In this document: one piece after another, positions 1 through 11,941 of the stretch
Layout of the letters: every line of letters begins with the position of its first letter
Position numbering within the stretch: the first letter of the stretch is position 1
Assembly: GCA_014904845.1 (NCBI GenBank)
Contig: MU119228.1
Location: 62,001 to 126,000, forward strand
From: Acephala macrosclerotiorum
Lineage: Eukaryota > Ascomycota > Leotiomycetes > Helotiales > Mollisiaceae
Reading direction: 5' to 3'
Length of the DNA: 64,000 nucleotides
Made by a program: the position numbers and the translations under genes
The notes under the pieces: model-generated
Database searches by the model: none
The model's input: only the letters and a program-made list of their open reading frames with translations
Told to the model about the DNA's origin: nothing

Positions 1-1060
1 GCCCTCTTCCGGCTGCCCAAGAAAGCGGGGTCCGATTGTCTTTATCCTTCGAGTCGATTTCGATTTTACTTGTTTCGAGTAATAGTTTAACTATAGCTTC
101 GTGCCCTCTTCCGGCTGCCCAAGAAAACGGAGTCCAACCGTTTTTATTTTTCGAGTCGATCTCGATTTTGCTTATATCGAGTAGCAGTTTAACTATAGTC
201 TCGTGCCCTCTTCCGGCTGCCCAAGAAAGCGGAGTTCGATCATTTTTATCTTTTGAATTGATCTCGACTTTGCTTGTATCGAGCAACAGTTTAACTACTG
301 CTTCATACCCTCTTTCGGCTGCCCATAAAAGCGAAATCCGACCGTTTTTATCTTTCGAGTCGATTTCAACTTTGCCTGTCTTAAACAGCAGTTTAACCAC
401 TGCTTCGTGCCCTTTTTCGGCTGCTAAAAAAAACGGAGTTTGGCCGTTTTTATCCTTCGAATCGATTTCGACTTTGCTTGTTTCGAGTAGCAGTTTAACC
501 ACTGCCTCGTGCCCTCTTTCGGCTGCCCATAAAAGCGGAGTTCGACCGTTTTTATCNNNNNNNNNNNNNNNNNNNNNNNNNNNNNNNNNNNNNNNNNNNN
601 NNNNNNNNNNNNNNNNNNNNNNNNNNNNNNNNNNNNNNNNNNNNNNNNNNNNNNNNNNNNNNNNNNNNNNNNNNNNNNNNNNNNNNNNNNNNNNNNNNNN
701 NNNNNNNNNNNNNNNNNNNNNNNNNNNNNNNNNNNNNNNNNNNNNNCGTTTTTATCCTTCGAGTTGATCTCGACTTTACTTGTCTCGAGCAGCAGTTTAA
801 CTACTGCCTCGTGCCCTTTTTCGGCTGCCCATAAAAGTGGGGTCCGACCGCCTTTATCTTTCGAGTCGACCTCGACTTTGCCTGTGTTGAGCAGCAGCTT
901 AACCACAGCCTCGTGCCCTCTTTTAGCCGCCCATAAAAGCGGTGTCTGATTATATTGACTATCTTTCAAGTCCGCATCAACACCATCTTTTGCAAGTAGT
1001 AACTCTACCGCCGCATCGTACCCGTTCCCCGCGGCCCATAATAACGGTGTTATACCGTAT
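1..1060 (-). repeat. Tandem 102-bp ankyrin-coding repeats
   Basis: The same landmark (gtgccctctt or a close variant) recurs at 101, 203, 305, 407, 509, then after the gap at 811 and 913, a strict 102-base (34-codon) spacing. The next unit (1018) is 105 bases away. Units inside the array are nearly identical, while the units nearest the HET side are more diverged. This high-identity pattern is typical of WD40, ANK or TPR arrays in fungal incompatibility genes that undergo concerted evolution. Confidence 0.9.
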
Positions 1061-2655
1061 TGGTTTGTCAGCGTGTGCGGAGGCTCTTCTCCAATCAACA
1101 TCTCTATTGCTTCTCGAAGCTTCTCGTCTGCCTTTCCGTACTCTTCTAGGTCTCCTAATACTAGTGCAACATTCCATATTCTAGTCGCCTTGTCCGAATG
1201 ATCTCCGAACTCTGCTTTTGAATGCTTTAGTTGGATATCCTTTTCCAAGGCTTTGTATTCTTCTTGGTCTTGCGATTCTCCCAAGGGCGTCTCCCAGTCC
1301 CAGACAAGTAAGAGGTCACGCGGGAAGCGTGCTATCGATTTAAACAGGTTTAACACTTCAACACTTCCATCCTTGTCTAGAGGAATAGCCGCAATTATAA
1401 CAACTCTAAAGTGATCCTTGCACTGCCTAATGATCGTAGGCTTTGAAATTCCTTGTAGGAGGCAGACTATATCGCCCTTTCGAATGGATTTCGCCGATGC
1501 CTGAAGAATCCATTCCATTTTCTTGCCTAAGTGCTGAACTGAGTCTTCAGATAATGTGATATTCACATTCTGTCTGTCACCGCTTCTTACTGAGGACACC
1601 TGGCCAAGAATGCAACCCTTGCTCTTGATCACCGCTCTCTGGTTATTGTCGGAAGTCTCTACGGAGATATCTTTACCGAGAACGAACTTGACAAGTTTTT
1701 GGAACAGCTTGTTCCAGGGAATGTTGTAATCAGGTTGTAAACCAGCTTTACTAAGATCGTCAAAAGCCATACCAAGCAAAGCATACACCTTATCGCGGGC
1801 ATCGGAAGCTTCGCGAGTATGAAACATGTCTACCAGCTCAACTAAGCGACCTATTTCTAGAGAGAACCTCTCTGGTGAATTTGTTGTATATGTAGATCGG
1901 ATACCAGCTCGCTCTATCAGGTGAATAGTGAAGGGAGGCTCTGCAATTTCGGAGAAGCTGCATAGGAGAGCTCTAATGATTTTAGTCCTAAGCAGAACGC
2001 GTATCCGTCAATCTCTATAGGACCACACATCATCACGACATGTCGAGCTGCGGCAACCTCCTGAAGTACCTAAATCATATGTGTTAATGTCGTCTGGTAA
2101 TTGTAGTTGAGCGCTTAATTATTTACTTACCCAGATGCGCTGGAACCATGGTCGTTCAAGCAGGTTGAGGATTGTATTCTTCTTCGAGTGCTCCGTAGAC
2201 TTCCCATTGGCAGCAAGGCATATATCCTGAAGTGCTCCATTTGTATCTTCTGTCTTCTCCCCGAGCCAAACAATGACACGATGTGCGTTGCTATAGATCT
2301 TCGCCATAAGCTGAACTTGTTGACCCTGCTCTTCTGGGTTTTTTTGATTGATGCAAATAGCATCTACCCAAATAATTCGTTCAAAAGAGTGATCTCGAAG
2401 ACGTAATAGTGCTGCGTGTAGGTTTACCGTGACAGAAAACAGATTCTTGCCTAAGTAAATAGGCCGAGTCACGTGCGGGCTGCCCCATACGTAGGATAAA
2501 GCCTCGTACAAATGAGTTCGTGGACCTAATTTCTGCAGAGAATAGTTGCAAAGCTCGCATTGTAAGGGCGCAGCCTCGTCTTCATTCGGCAATAGGCGGA
2601 GCAGGCGAATAGTGTCGCCCTCCGGTGGAAGCGAAGAATATTGGTAGGAAGACAT
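1..2655 (-). CDS. HET domain + ankyrin-repeat protein, runs off the left edge, frameshifted and gapped
   Basis: The first exon (2655-2131) holds a heterokaryon-incompatibility (HET) domain: YEALSYVWGSP, then IIWVDAICINQKN, then YSNAHRVIVWLGE, in family order. The intron is 2130-2070 (GTAAGT...TTAG). Exon 2 continues VLQEVAAARHVV, the usual HET continuation. That frame hits TGA at 1919-1917, while the rest of the protein (…DARDKVYALLGM…) is in another frame from about 1930 down. No intron can reconcile them, so a one-base indel or assembly error lies near 1920-1965. From about 1070 to the window edge come ankyrin repeats (TPLLWAA.xGHEAVVKLLL), still open at base 1. HET proteins trigger cell death after non-self recognition and ankyrin repeats usually sense the ligand; here that role is inferred from the family. 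The C-terminus lies outside the window. Confidence 0.85.
557..746. other. Assembly gap of 190 Ns inside the ankyrin array
   Basis: Both sides of the gap show the same repeat phase: cgtttttatc occurs at 547-556 and again at 747-756. The landmark distance across the gap (509 to 811) is 302 bases, four short of three repeat units (306). The gap length therefore breaks the reading frame artificially. A gap of 194 bases, completing whole units, would restore it. Confidence 0.9.
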
Positions 2656-3628
2656 GGTACAAGATATCGTAAGATTATTGAAAGATAGGGGTACGATTCA
2701 AATGACTGCGGTCAAGAGGTGTGCAGGTGTGTGTGTGAGTGTGAGTGAGAGAGAGAGAGAGAGAGAACCGTGACGAGGCTCTTTTAAGACCTGGTCTGCT
2801 TCGTGGGGGTTCTTGGTTGGTCGTAGCAGTGTACGACGCGAAACCACGTGACACCACTCGAAAACGCTCGATACCACGATGCGAGTCGACGCGCAACATG
2901 ATGTCATGCATTTCAAACAAGAGAGGATGGCATAAATGAGGGAGCCAAGGGTTTCTAGGCATCAACCGCCAGTTAGAATGGACGAGGGTCACGAGACTGA
3001 CTTGGGTTCACGTGCGTTGTGCAATATCATAAAGATTGAAAAGTCGTTGGGTATGGCGACAGAATAACCTTGCACCCTAATATGAATAAGCCTTTATAAA
3101 CATGCGCGATACTAAAAATGTTTTCTATATACTTTACATAGTGTAAGGTTCCATTCCGTTGGTAGCACGGAGCTCCGGGCGTGTCTTTCAAGTCCGGGGT
3201 AATCGACGAGCTCCTATCCGCATCGAGTACCGAAGCCTTTCACCTCCGCATCCAATAGGCGTCTCGCGTAAGCAAGATCAGCCACCCCAACCAAGACTCC
3301 GACCAACAGATCGCATAGAAATCGCATGGACTCAAAACGCGTATCTTGTGACAAATGATACTTAAGCTGGGCGAAGCTTACTGCAATCCTTCAAGGGCTG
3401 AGTTCACACTTACAATGCCAATTTTATCCCTTTGGTGATCACTAGGATAAGCTTATGTGGAACCAGCCACATGTCACCTCCCGTATACTGAACCCTACCA
3501 AACTTCTCATACAAGAACATTCTTTCCCGCCCGTTGACAATAATTTCCATTCGCTAAGTCATCTTGTATCCCGATTTCTCGATTTCGTAACCAAGATCCA
3601 CAAGTGATACCCGGGTCTTTAATACAAA
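2656..3628. other. Intergenic stretch upstream of the HET-ANK gene, with a GT/GA microsatellite
   Basis: I see no convincing gene. The stretch includes the 5' flank of the HET-ankyrin gene. A GT/GA dinucleotide tract sits at about 2725-2766. Confidence 0.6.
2725..2766. repeat. GT/GA microsatellite
   Basis: A run of gtgtgtg passes into gtgagtgaga and then uninterrupted ga dinucleotides, ending near 2766. It is a simple repeat in the 5' flank of the HET-ankyrin gene. Confidence 0.9.
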
Positions 3629-4450
3629 ATGTTCAACACCCTTCCCCGCCGCGCCTACACCCGCTCCCGCACCTCCCTCAAAAAATCGCGAGAGCAAAGG
3701 GAATACGAACGTCTGAAAAAATCGAAATCTCATCAACACCTCAAATCCAACCCTAGCCAACCTCCTTCTTCCCATCTCAATACCGGCAACCATCCCCTCT
3801 CCCCAACCCACATGGGAGAAGTCCCCTCACCCATCGCTCTCACTCTTGAAAAACTCGAAAACAGATACCAGGCCCCCCGAGGCGAGGAGGAATTCCCCAT
3901 TCGTCGAGAAGTAAAAGCCGAAGCTGGAAGAGAGGACGGAGCCGACATCTCCCACTCACGAGCCCGTTCACGAACCACCACCAAGCTCCAAACCCAGAAC
4001 CTAAACGGCACTGGACGAGAAAGGGAATTCGTTGCCAGAAAACCATTAGCTACTAATACAACGATCAGTGTTCGGGTTCATGAGGAGCCGGGAGATAGTA
4101 GGAAGTTGGTTGAGGATTTGATTGAGGAGAATTTGAGGTTGAAGGAGGAGGTGAAGAGGTTGAAGATGGAAAAGGAGAAGAGTCAGGAGAAGATGAAGCC
4201 CAGAGAGGCGTTGGGGAGTCATCCTACGCATGCGTATGCGCATCCTTTGAGTCAGCCGCCGATGCAGGCTCAGTCTCCACCGCAGTCGAGAGGATTATCT
4301 GAGTATCAAGCTCCGCAGATACAGTCGCAGTATGTGGATAAGGAGGGAAAGAGGAGGGTGGTGATCCCACCGCCTAAAAGGGAGGGTGTAGTGAGGGGAT
4401 TCTGTGATAAGAGTTTTGGGGGCGTGATGAAGTTCTTGGGTATGATCTGA
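3629..4450 (+). CDS. Hypothetical basic, coiled-coil protein (273 aa)
   Basis: This single open frame starts at an ATG preceded by aaa. The N-terminus is rich in Arg, Lys and Ser (RRAYTRSRTSLKKSREQR). The middle is Pro/Ser-rich and low complexity. Around residues 155-195 is a heptad-like acidic/basic helix (LIEENLRLKEEVKRLKMEKE), a likely coiled coil or leucine-zipper-like segment. The C-terminus (about 245-273) is again ordered and includes RRVVIPPPKREG. I see no signal peptide or membrane segment and I do not recognise a family. The coding base composition and the uninterrupted frame support a real gene. Function unknown. Confidence 0.6.
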   Translation: MFNTLPRRAYTRSRTSLKKSREQREYERLKKSKSHQHLKSNPSQPPSSHLNTGNHPLSPTHMGEVPSPIALTLEKLENRYQAPRGEEEFPIRREVKAEAGREDGADISHSRARSRTTTKLQTQNLNGTGREREFVARKPLATNTTISVRVHEEPGDSRKLVEDLIEENLRLKEEVKRLKMEKEKSQEKMKPREALGSHPTHAYAHPLSQPPMQAQSPPQSRGLSEYQAPQIQSQYVDKEGKRRVVIPPPKREGVVRGFCDKSFGGVMKFLGMI

Positions 4451-4815
4451 AGCTGAGCCCCCAAATCTGAGGAGGTTGAAAGCTGACGGGGCTGGAAACT
4501 AGGAAGGTGTTGAGTTTCGAGTTCGAAGCGGGGAGGAAAGACTGAAATCGAAGATATCCGAACACATCTTGGAGCACACTTGCGAATGAATTCTGGGAGA
4601 AAGGATGTTGTTGCGTATCCGGGAGAACGGAAGAGTTGAGGAACGAAGGTCTTTGCCGGCAGAGACTTATGTGCGTTTGCAGCAAATATTGATTGGAATT
4701 TTGGCGTGATGGTTCTCTTACGTCTCAAGATTTTTCGACAACTTTCCACACATGCAGAGTTCCAACGGAGCCTCCGCCACAACATTAACTTGTTCATAAA
4801 AGGTGTTTATGATCG

Positions 4816-4852
<37 letters not shown>

Positions 4853-7222
4853 TTGCGAAATGCGGCTTTCGGCTCCGGTCACGTGGAAGTTCATCTTGGA
4901 CAGTCCGGGGATCCCCAGATTGGCTGTTGAACTCTGTCCTGATTATCAGAATGTAACTAAATATAATTTAGAATCAGGATCAATCTCGTTTGGGCTTGAG
5001 AAAGATCCAGTTCGCCTTTTTGCAGGTTCATGTGAAGTGGTAGCACGTGCCGTGCGCAATGTCTCAAGGTCTACTTGAAGTTTCGCTGTCTAGTAAGATG
5101 GTTATACAATGCAGACATTTGAAGTAGAAGTAATATGCGAATATCAGATAGAGAGAAGATCGAAGTCGCACTTTTCTGAGATTTCTATGTTGAACTTGAG
5201 TGACACTGGTCAATTCAACGACGAGCATTGAGATCGTGGGATTGGCTGACATCAGATGAGCCCAAATACTAGAGATTGCAGAGAAACACATTTCTCGCGC
5301 AAATTGGGAGTATTCCAGATGACGATTAGACATTTTGTCCTCGTCAATAAGTTGGCGGTTTTGGCAAGTTCATGATGCGCCTGAGGCAGCGGCAAATGCG
5401 ATATGCAACAAGAGAACAAGCACAGCAGAGCCATGAAAACATTTACTTTCGACAAAGAGAACAAGAATGCATTGTTGAACTCCAGAGCTTTCGGGTCGCA
5501 AGTATTCTAAAAAGAGATAATGACGTAGAAAAATTTAAAGTTTCTCGGAAAACTTTTCCTGTTTTTTAGCCCCTCTCCAAGATAAATGCATACGAAAAGC
5601 TGTCCAGCCAAGTGATGCTGAGAAACTTGTATACTGTTAAGTCGATGGGATGGTCTTGAAGTTCTTGACTGTCGTATTCTAGACGTGTCGCTTTTGCTGC
5701 ACCTGCCCATTTGAAATTCGGGATCCACCATAACCAGCCTCGAACCTCGACATTCAAAGGCTCCATTGATGAACCCCATCGTCATGTGAAAACAATGATG
5801 ACAAGTGAACCTTCGTGATGCTTTTAATTGATCAGCTGAAGATTTTGATGGTTAATCGAGTGTCATGATAAGATGTTTTCCTGGGACCGGTGCCAAACGA
5901 ACTGCCAGCGGGCAAAGCCGAGTCTTCGAAAAGGTTCTTGGTGTTTTCGCTGTCATCCTTAGCAAGAAACCGGGGCCAGAAACTCGAAATCTGCCCACAG
6001 CCTCCTCTTTTGCTTTCCTTCGGGGTGTTGGAGAACTCCAGAGGAGAGAAAAATCTAGTGAAGAATTCTCAGACTCCACAGGTCTCTCGACTTTTGTAGA
6101 ATTTTGCAGAATTTTGGAGTTGATGTCCTTATTTCGAGGCGAACCCTGGATGCTGGACCCATCGAATGAAGTCGAAATAAGACCGAGCCGAAGATAAACC
6201 AAGGTGCATACGGGTCCCAGCTTCGGCACCGTCGTCATGAAAATCGCTTGCTTCTCTGAATGGAGTCAAGCGTGTGCGCGGTAGGGCTTCGGGAGGCGTC
6301 AATGGGGAGCCACATTCCGTGGAATGCCGGCATCTCGAGTTCAACGACAAACCCACTTTTATCCCCATTCAGCTCCATTATCAACGCCGTCAACCTGCAA
6401 ACGTGTCAATGCACGCATCGCCGATTTGATCTGACCCTAGAGCGGTCCTTGGTCGCGTGGTAGAATGAGGCTCAAGTCCCTGTGCTAACCTGTCACAGCG
6501 TGACGGCTGAAAAGGTGAAAAGGAGATGCAACGCGTCGAGGAGATCTAGGTATTCTGCGTCCAGATTCCTATGTTAGCAAAGATGGGATTCGCAGCACCA
6601 TCATCAGATGTCGAGATCTAATCGTATCGGCGGACGGCTGCATCAAGCAACACCGCCAAATTTGCGTAAGTGACAGCTGATTTCGCGGTGACGGCCAGAT
6701 CAGGTTCTGCCCTGTCGTGTTAGGGGTCGGTCGTACCGCGGGCGTTACTCTCTTGGGCCCAATTTTCATCCCGATATCTCGACTACCGCCGCACCGCCCG
6801 ATCTCAACCCATCTGGACCACTTCAGGTAGGAACAAATTATCAGCAGAAATGGTGCCGACTTGCGAACGGTCTCCTGCTTTCCTGTCACAAGGACAAATA
6901 CGGATTCTCCAAGTCCTCCAGAATAGTGGGAAGCTGGTGAGGCCCACTCAAAATGGAGCTCCAACCTATGGGGGTGCATGCAGAATCTGGGAAGAACAGG
7001 AACGACCGCACCACCTTTGGGGCACCACTTCCTGATCCAGTCTTTGGAGACTTTTAGTCATGGCCTAGTCTCTTTTCTTCCCACAACATTTAAATCATCA
7101 ACACCCCCAGCATCTGTCCTTTTCTTCATCACAGTCAACAACCACCGTTGGTGTAGAGTACTTGTCTACATTACATCTTCTTGTGTATCATTTTCACCCA
7201 GACATCTGGGTTATATCTAATC
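4451..7222. other. Long intergenic region between the coiled-coil gene and the sugar transporter
   Basis: About 2.8 kb with only short overlapping frames on both strands and no recognisable domain. It holds a GA microsatellite (4820-4848). The last few hundred bases are the probable transporter promoter, with a pyrimidine-rich stretch near 7070-7140. A weak minus-strand frame at 5566-5766 is not supported by any motif. Confidence 0.5.
4820..4848. repeat. GA microsatellite
   Basis: About 14 uninterrupted ga dinucleotides. It is a second GA tract in the same 2 kb as the one at 2725-2766. Confidence 0.95.
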
Positions 7223-9046
7223 ATGGGTCTATTCAACAAAAAGCCAGCTACAGCTATAGCTGAGAAGCATTCCCAAGGTACATCACCATCAGAGACGCCT
7301 GGAATTACTCCTGCAGCTTCAATCCACGCACCAGAGGACGCACCTGTCGCCAATGGTCGTATTGAGGATGCCCCAACAACTTTCCTCGCATGCCTCCTTG
7401 GTGGCATTGCATCCATGGGTGGTTTCATCTTCGGATACGAGTCTGGTCAAATCGGAGGTATGTGCTAGAGACCCTTGTGCTGCTGCCTCAGCTAAACCTT
7501 CCCAGGTTTCCTCGCCATGTCCGATTACATCGCCCGCTTCAGTGAGAATGGAAAGTTCTCACCAGCTCGACAAGGCACGATCGTCGGTCTTCTTTGCATT
7601 GGTACTCTCATCGGATGTCTCATCAGTGGTGTCCTTTCGGATAGGTTCGGGCGAAAGTGGACTATCTGCGGCTCTTCATTGTTCTACATCGTTGGCGTTA
7701 TCATCGAAGTCACCAGCTCCCACGTATGGGCCCAGTTTGCCATCGGACGACTGGTTGGAGGTCTCGGTATCGGTGCACTGAGTGTCAGTGTCCCAATGTA
7801 CCAGTCTGAGTCGGTCCCAAAGAATATACGAGGCGTCATGGTCAGCTCCTACCAGTTGATGATCACCTTGGGCATCTGGACCGCCTACATGGTCAACTAC
7901 GGTACCGAAGCTGCTTACGGCAACTCCGCTCAATGGCGCATCCCAAATGGTCTCTCTGCTCTATGGGCCCTCATCCTCGGCGGCGCAATCGCTTTCATGC
8001 CAGAGTCACCCAGATACGCATATCGTGCTGGTCGCCGCGAGGAGGCACGCAACACCATGGCCCGCCTCCAGGGTGTCGCTCCAGATTCGCCACTCATCGA
8101 ACAAGAGATCAACGACATCGAAGAGAAAATTCTGGCTGAGAATGCCGCCGGCGAAGTTCACTCAATCATGGAGGTTTTCACCGGACCCCGTATGCTTTAC
8201 AGAACTCTCCTGGGAATGGTTCTGCAAGCTGGTCAGCAGCTCACTGGTGCTAACTTCTTTTTCTACTACGGCACAACCATCTTCGCATCAACCGGTATCT
8301 CGAATTCCTACGTCACCTCCATCATCCTTGGCTCCGTCAACGTTGGTGCCACTGTCGCTGCCCTCTTCATCATCAAGAAAGTCGGTCGACGCCCAGCCCT
8401 TATGGTTGGCGCTCTCTGGATGTGTGGCTGTCTCCTCATCTATGCCTTTGTCGGCCGCTTCCTCTTGTCTCTCGACGACCCAATGTCGACTCCTGTCGCA
8501 GGCAAGGTCCTCATCGTCTTCACCTGCCTCTTCATCTGCGCCTTCGCCATTACCTGGGGACCACTCGTCTGGGCTGTTGTCTCGGAATTGTACCCCGCTC
8601 GCTACCGCGCTCCCTGCATGGCTCTCGCTACCGCATCCAACTGGCTTTTCAACTTTCTCATCTCATTCTTCACCACCTTCATCACAGACAAGATCCACTA
8701 TCTTTATGGTCTCGTTTTCGCTGTTTCCTGCTTGGCGCTGTTCTTTGTTGTCTTCTTCTTCGTCATTGAGAGCAAGGATCGCAGTCTTGAGGAGATTGAC
8801 ACGATGTACATGTTGAAGGTCAACCCCATTACATCGGCAAAGTGGTCCCCAGCGAACCTCGGCCCCGAGGGTATGACAGGCATCGAGACTGACAGATTGT
8901 TCCTCAAGAATGGCGGACGCGATATCAAGAAGCAGGAGGCGAACGGCCAAGGCCTTATGGAGCATGATGAGCGCACCTACCCTGAGAACCCAGCTGAGGG
9001 TGCTCCAAAGGAGGTCGTTGCTACTTCTGGTGTTGCGAAAGTATAA
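7223..9046 (+). CDS. MFS sugar (hexose) transporter, 2 exons, 591 aa
   Basis: Exon 1 is 7223-7457 and exon 2 is 7506-9046, separated by a 48-base GTATGT...CCCAG intron that splits a Gly codon. The protein is a 12-TM sugar porter of the major facilitator superfamily. Signature motifs are in order: GFIFGYESGQIGG (TM1), DRFGRK after TM2, PESPRYAYRAGR after TM6, QQLTGANFFFYYG (TM7), KKVGRRPALM, and VSELYPARYRAP before TM11. It should act in the plasma membrane, importing glucose or a related hexose by proton symport or facilitated diffusion. It resembles fungal high-affinity or sensor-like glucose transporters, but the substrate is not readable from sequence. The N-terminus (about 60 residues) and C-terminus are hydrophilic and cytosolic. 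The gene looks intact. Confidence 0.93.
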
Positions 9047-10157
9047 ATATTTTGGGGGATTGATTAGTTGGGAGAAAAATGAAGGAGAGTTGTACATACA
9101 AAATTGCATGAGTGGCGTTGCTGTTGGGAGATCGATGTAATGAGCTGCATGGGTAGCGTTGAGGGTCTTGACTTGCTTTCAACAGATGATTGCTTCACAT
9201 TTTTATGGGGATTGTACTTATACCCATACATTGCTACTAATTCATTAAAGTTTCGAATTTAATCGATGACGTTCTATGAACTGCACGCGCTCGCCATTGA
9301 ATTGTGTTGGGGATATTGGGAGACATATTCGCTAAAGTTTCAGGGGCTTCATAGGTCTTTTTCAGGGACCGTTGACTGAACCGACGTCCACACTATGCGA
9401 GATATGTACTCACCATTTTTCCTTCTACAGTTCATCGAGCTCTACTTACTGCCTCTAGCTTGAAGTAGCTGATCAAATCTCTCATTTTCAAGTCCGTTCG
9501 TATTTGTTTTATTTGAATAGTCAATTTCGCTCTTCACTGCTGATGTGTGACTGGTTTCTTGGTGCGCTGTGAACCCCTGAGATTTGGCGGGGTGACGCCT
9601 GAAATTTTGTAGATTTTGGGGGTTTGGCTGCTGGACGGTGTGGTGAGTTGATAAATGAATGAAACCTGGTAGTGAAGCGGATCTTTCTGTTGTAAAGCTT
9701 GGTATTTGTCGCGAGCTGAGTGAGGAGGGAGCTTGCGAAGTTGATGTTTTCCTTGAGATGGAATTATGGTTTTGGAGAGATGGATGGGGGGTGGGGGTGA
9801 GGAGACATGTGAGGTCGGAGCAGCCGCTTTGGAAGGAAGAGGCGCTTTAGTATTGAAGCGCTTTAAGGATAGCGACTTGAAGCCTGGAGAACGCTGAACT
9901 TTAGCAATTGAATCTTGAAGAGCTGCCTTTGGCGGGGGCGGGCGAATGAGCGAACGAGCGAGAGCGGAAGGGGTTAGTTTACCTATCACGTGCTAGCGCG
10001 TTTGAAGCTCAAATTTTATCTCGTCAATCTCATCTACCTCATCCATCACCCCACCATCACACTCTCTGCGACCAATTCCTCCATTATAATCAAGTTTAGT
10101 CTTGGACGACTATTCATTGAGAACGAACTCACTTATCTCTGAGTACGAAGCTTTATC
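9047..10157. other. Intergenic region between the sugar transporter and BTB copy 1
   Basis: No gene is supported. A Pro-rich minus-strand frame (9989-9534) has no ATG. The last ~150 bases are pyrimidine-rich (tcatctacctcatccatcacc) and probably form the promoter and 5' UTR of the following BTB gene. Confidence 0.5.
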
Positions 10158-11264
10158 ATGGCGTCAAGTCGGAAGAGGAAGCGCGCAACAAAGGCCAAGG
10201 ATTCGAAAGACGATATCGACATCACGCCAGATAACGACTTCTGCTTCTCTACTGGAGATGTTCGAATATTGGTGAAGCACGAAGGGGAAGACATTGAAGG
10301 AAGAGTCTCCTCCTCCGCTTTATCTCTGGCTAGCCCTGTGTGGGAGAAGTTTCTGTTTCCGCCATGGGAGGCTGAAGAGCCTGCTGACGGTGTCGAGGAG
10401 ATCGATTGCACTGGCGACGATAGTGGAGCCTTGCTGATCCTTTTGAGCGTTGCGCATCTCAAATTTCAGAATGTTCCAAGCTTTTTGCCGTATAAAACAT
10501 TGCTTCAGGTTGCTGTGCTTTGCGACCAGTACGATTGCGTTACTCTCGTGCGACCATGGCTCTCGACGTCACTATGGCTGGCTGGCGAAGAACAAGAAGC
10601 ACTTGCAAGTGGTCAACGCCGATGGCTATTCATTGCCTGGGTCTTTGGTCGAGAGAGTGTCTTCGAGAAGCTTGCTATTCATATAGTGAAGAATATAGGG
10701 GTTACAGACGAGCAAAGATGGAAGGACATGGCTCCCATGCCAGATGGGATCATCGGTAAGCTCAAATATACACGCTTGATAGCTGACATGCGATTTTAAC
10801 CTATCTCAGAGAGTATCCTGTCGTATCGTAAGATCCTCATTGGAAACCTGCTCAAGATACCCTACAGCATGCTGGACGAGTATGAAAGTCTCCATCGGGA
10901 AGACAGGCCATACAATCTTTATCCAAAGAGATCAATATGCACGCAACGGCAGTCTGCAGAAGCTTGTGATGCACTGGTCTATGGGTCACTCGTCCTTGGT
11001 TTGATGAATGCTGGCCTTTCTCCTCGCCGAAGCGTCGAAAATATCACCACAAGTGTACACCATCTCAGAGACAATCTCATAAAGATAAAGTTCAAACACC
11101 ATCCGAATGAGCGAGAGAGCTATTGTGCCGATTCTATCCATGACACCTGTGGGGGTATAAATTTCAGCGAGAAGATTGAGAAGGTTCTTAGCCGGGTCTT
11201 CGACCCCGTTCTAGAATCGCATCGCGTGCACATGAAGGCTCAAAACTCATTGCTATCATCGTAA
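10158..11264 (+). CDS. BTB/POZ-like protein, copy 1 of 8 (350 aa, intact)
   Basis: Exon 1 is 10158-10755 and exon 2 is 10810-11264, with a 54-base intron in phase 1 (ATC G|gtaagc...ctcag|AG AGT). A basic N-terminus (SRKRKRATKAK, NLS-like) precedes a BTB-like fold: TGDVRILVKHEG, SSALSLASPVWEKFLFPPW, IDCTGDDSGALLILLSVAHLKF, VAVLCDQYDCVTLVRPWL, then WLFIAWVFGRESVFEKL. The second exon is helical and ends near DPVLESHRVHMKAQ. This domain order is common in fungal BTB proteins of unknown substrate, so any role as a CUL3 adaptor or nuclear protein is not shown. This is the best-preserved plain member of the local family and serves as reference for the broken copies. Confidence 0.85.
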
Positions 11265-11941
11265 ATGATACAAAAGACAGACCGGTTGGTCCTCATTTAA
11301 GTGGAGAGAAAAGATCCCATCCCGCCACATCTGCATCGAAACAAAGCTATTCATCAACGTCCCTGCTCCTCGTTCATGAATTCATCATTCTCCCGCCACC
11401 TACAACCTTCTTTGACATCGTCAAAAGTCTTGCCCTTGCATGGAATTTAGGACGATCAGAATTGGTTACATACCATTTGCGATCACAGAACTATTATGTA
11501 TTCAGCCCTAGCCTTTTTCAATCTCGACGTCGAATACCATTTAATGTTTGCTCTCCATACTTCGAATAAAGATATTTAAGCTGCGCATGGGGCCTCCATT
11601 GGGTGGGGTTTCAAGATTTTCCGTTATTTACAAAGCCTTTGTAAAGTAAGAATATATTATTCCTCTACTTATAATTCCTTTTATAAGCTTTATAAAGGTC
11701 TTACAAAATACCAAGACTTATATAAAAATATAAAAAAATATAATTTTATATAAATTATAATAAAAATTAAAATTAAAATAGTTTATTAGAATATATTTTA
11801 TTATATTAAATGCTTCAAAAAAATATTAATTAATATTTATAAATATAAAAATAAGTATTTAACAAAAGAAGAAATACGAAAGCAAGTTTTGTTAAGAATT
11901 ACGTTGATTGTATTAGGTTATAATATGGTTTTATCCTCTTA
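11265..11941. other. Intergenic with AT-rich, RIP-like island (about 11620-11940)
   Basis: The first half is ordinary sequence. From about 11620 the composition jumps to strongly A+T (ataaaaatataaaaaaatat style) and returns to normal exactly where the gasdermin-like gene ends. A short palindrome (ttacaaagcctttgtaaa) sits near 11628-11646. It is probably the remnant of a RIP-mutated repeat. I could not identify terminal repeats or coding relics. Confidence 0.6.

Noticed and set aside
36..767. Long plus-strand open frame across the ankyrin array
   Set aside because: It is the antisense of the repeat; openness follows from codon periodicity of the 102-base units.
1..1060. CRISPR-like array
   Set aside because: Units are contiguous 102-base coding repeats without unique spacers, and the organism is a fungus.
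5852..6238. Pair of overlapping frames on both strands
   Set aside because: No motif, no codon bias, no neighbour support.
9534..9989. 151-codon Pro-rich minus-strand frame
   Set aside because: No ATG in it, no recognised family, overlaps low-complexity promoter sequence.
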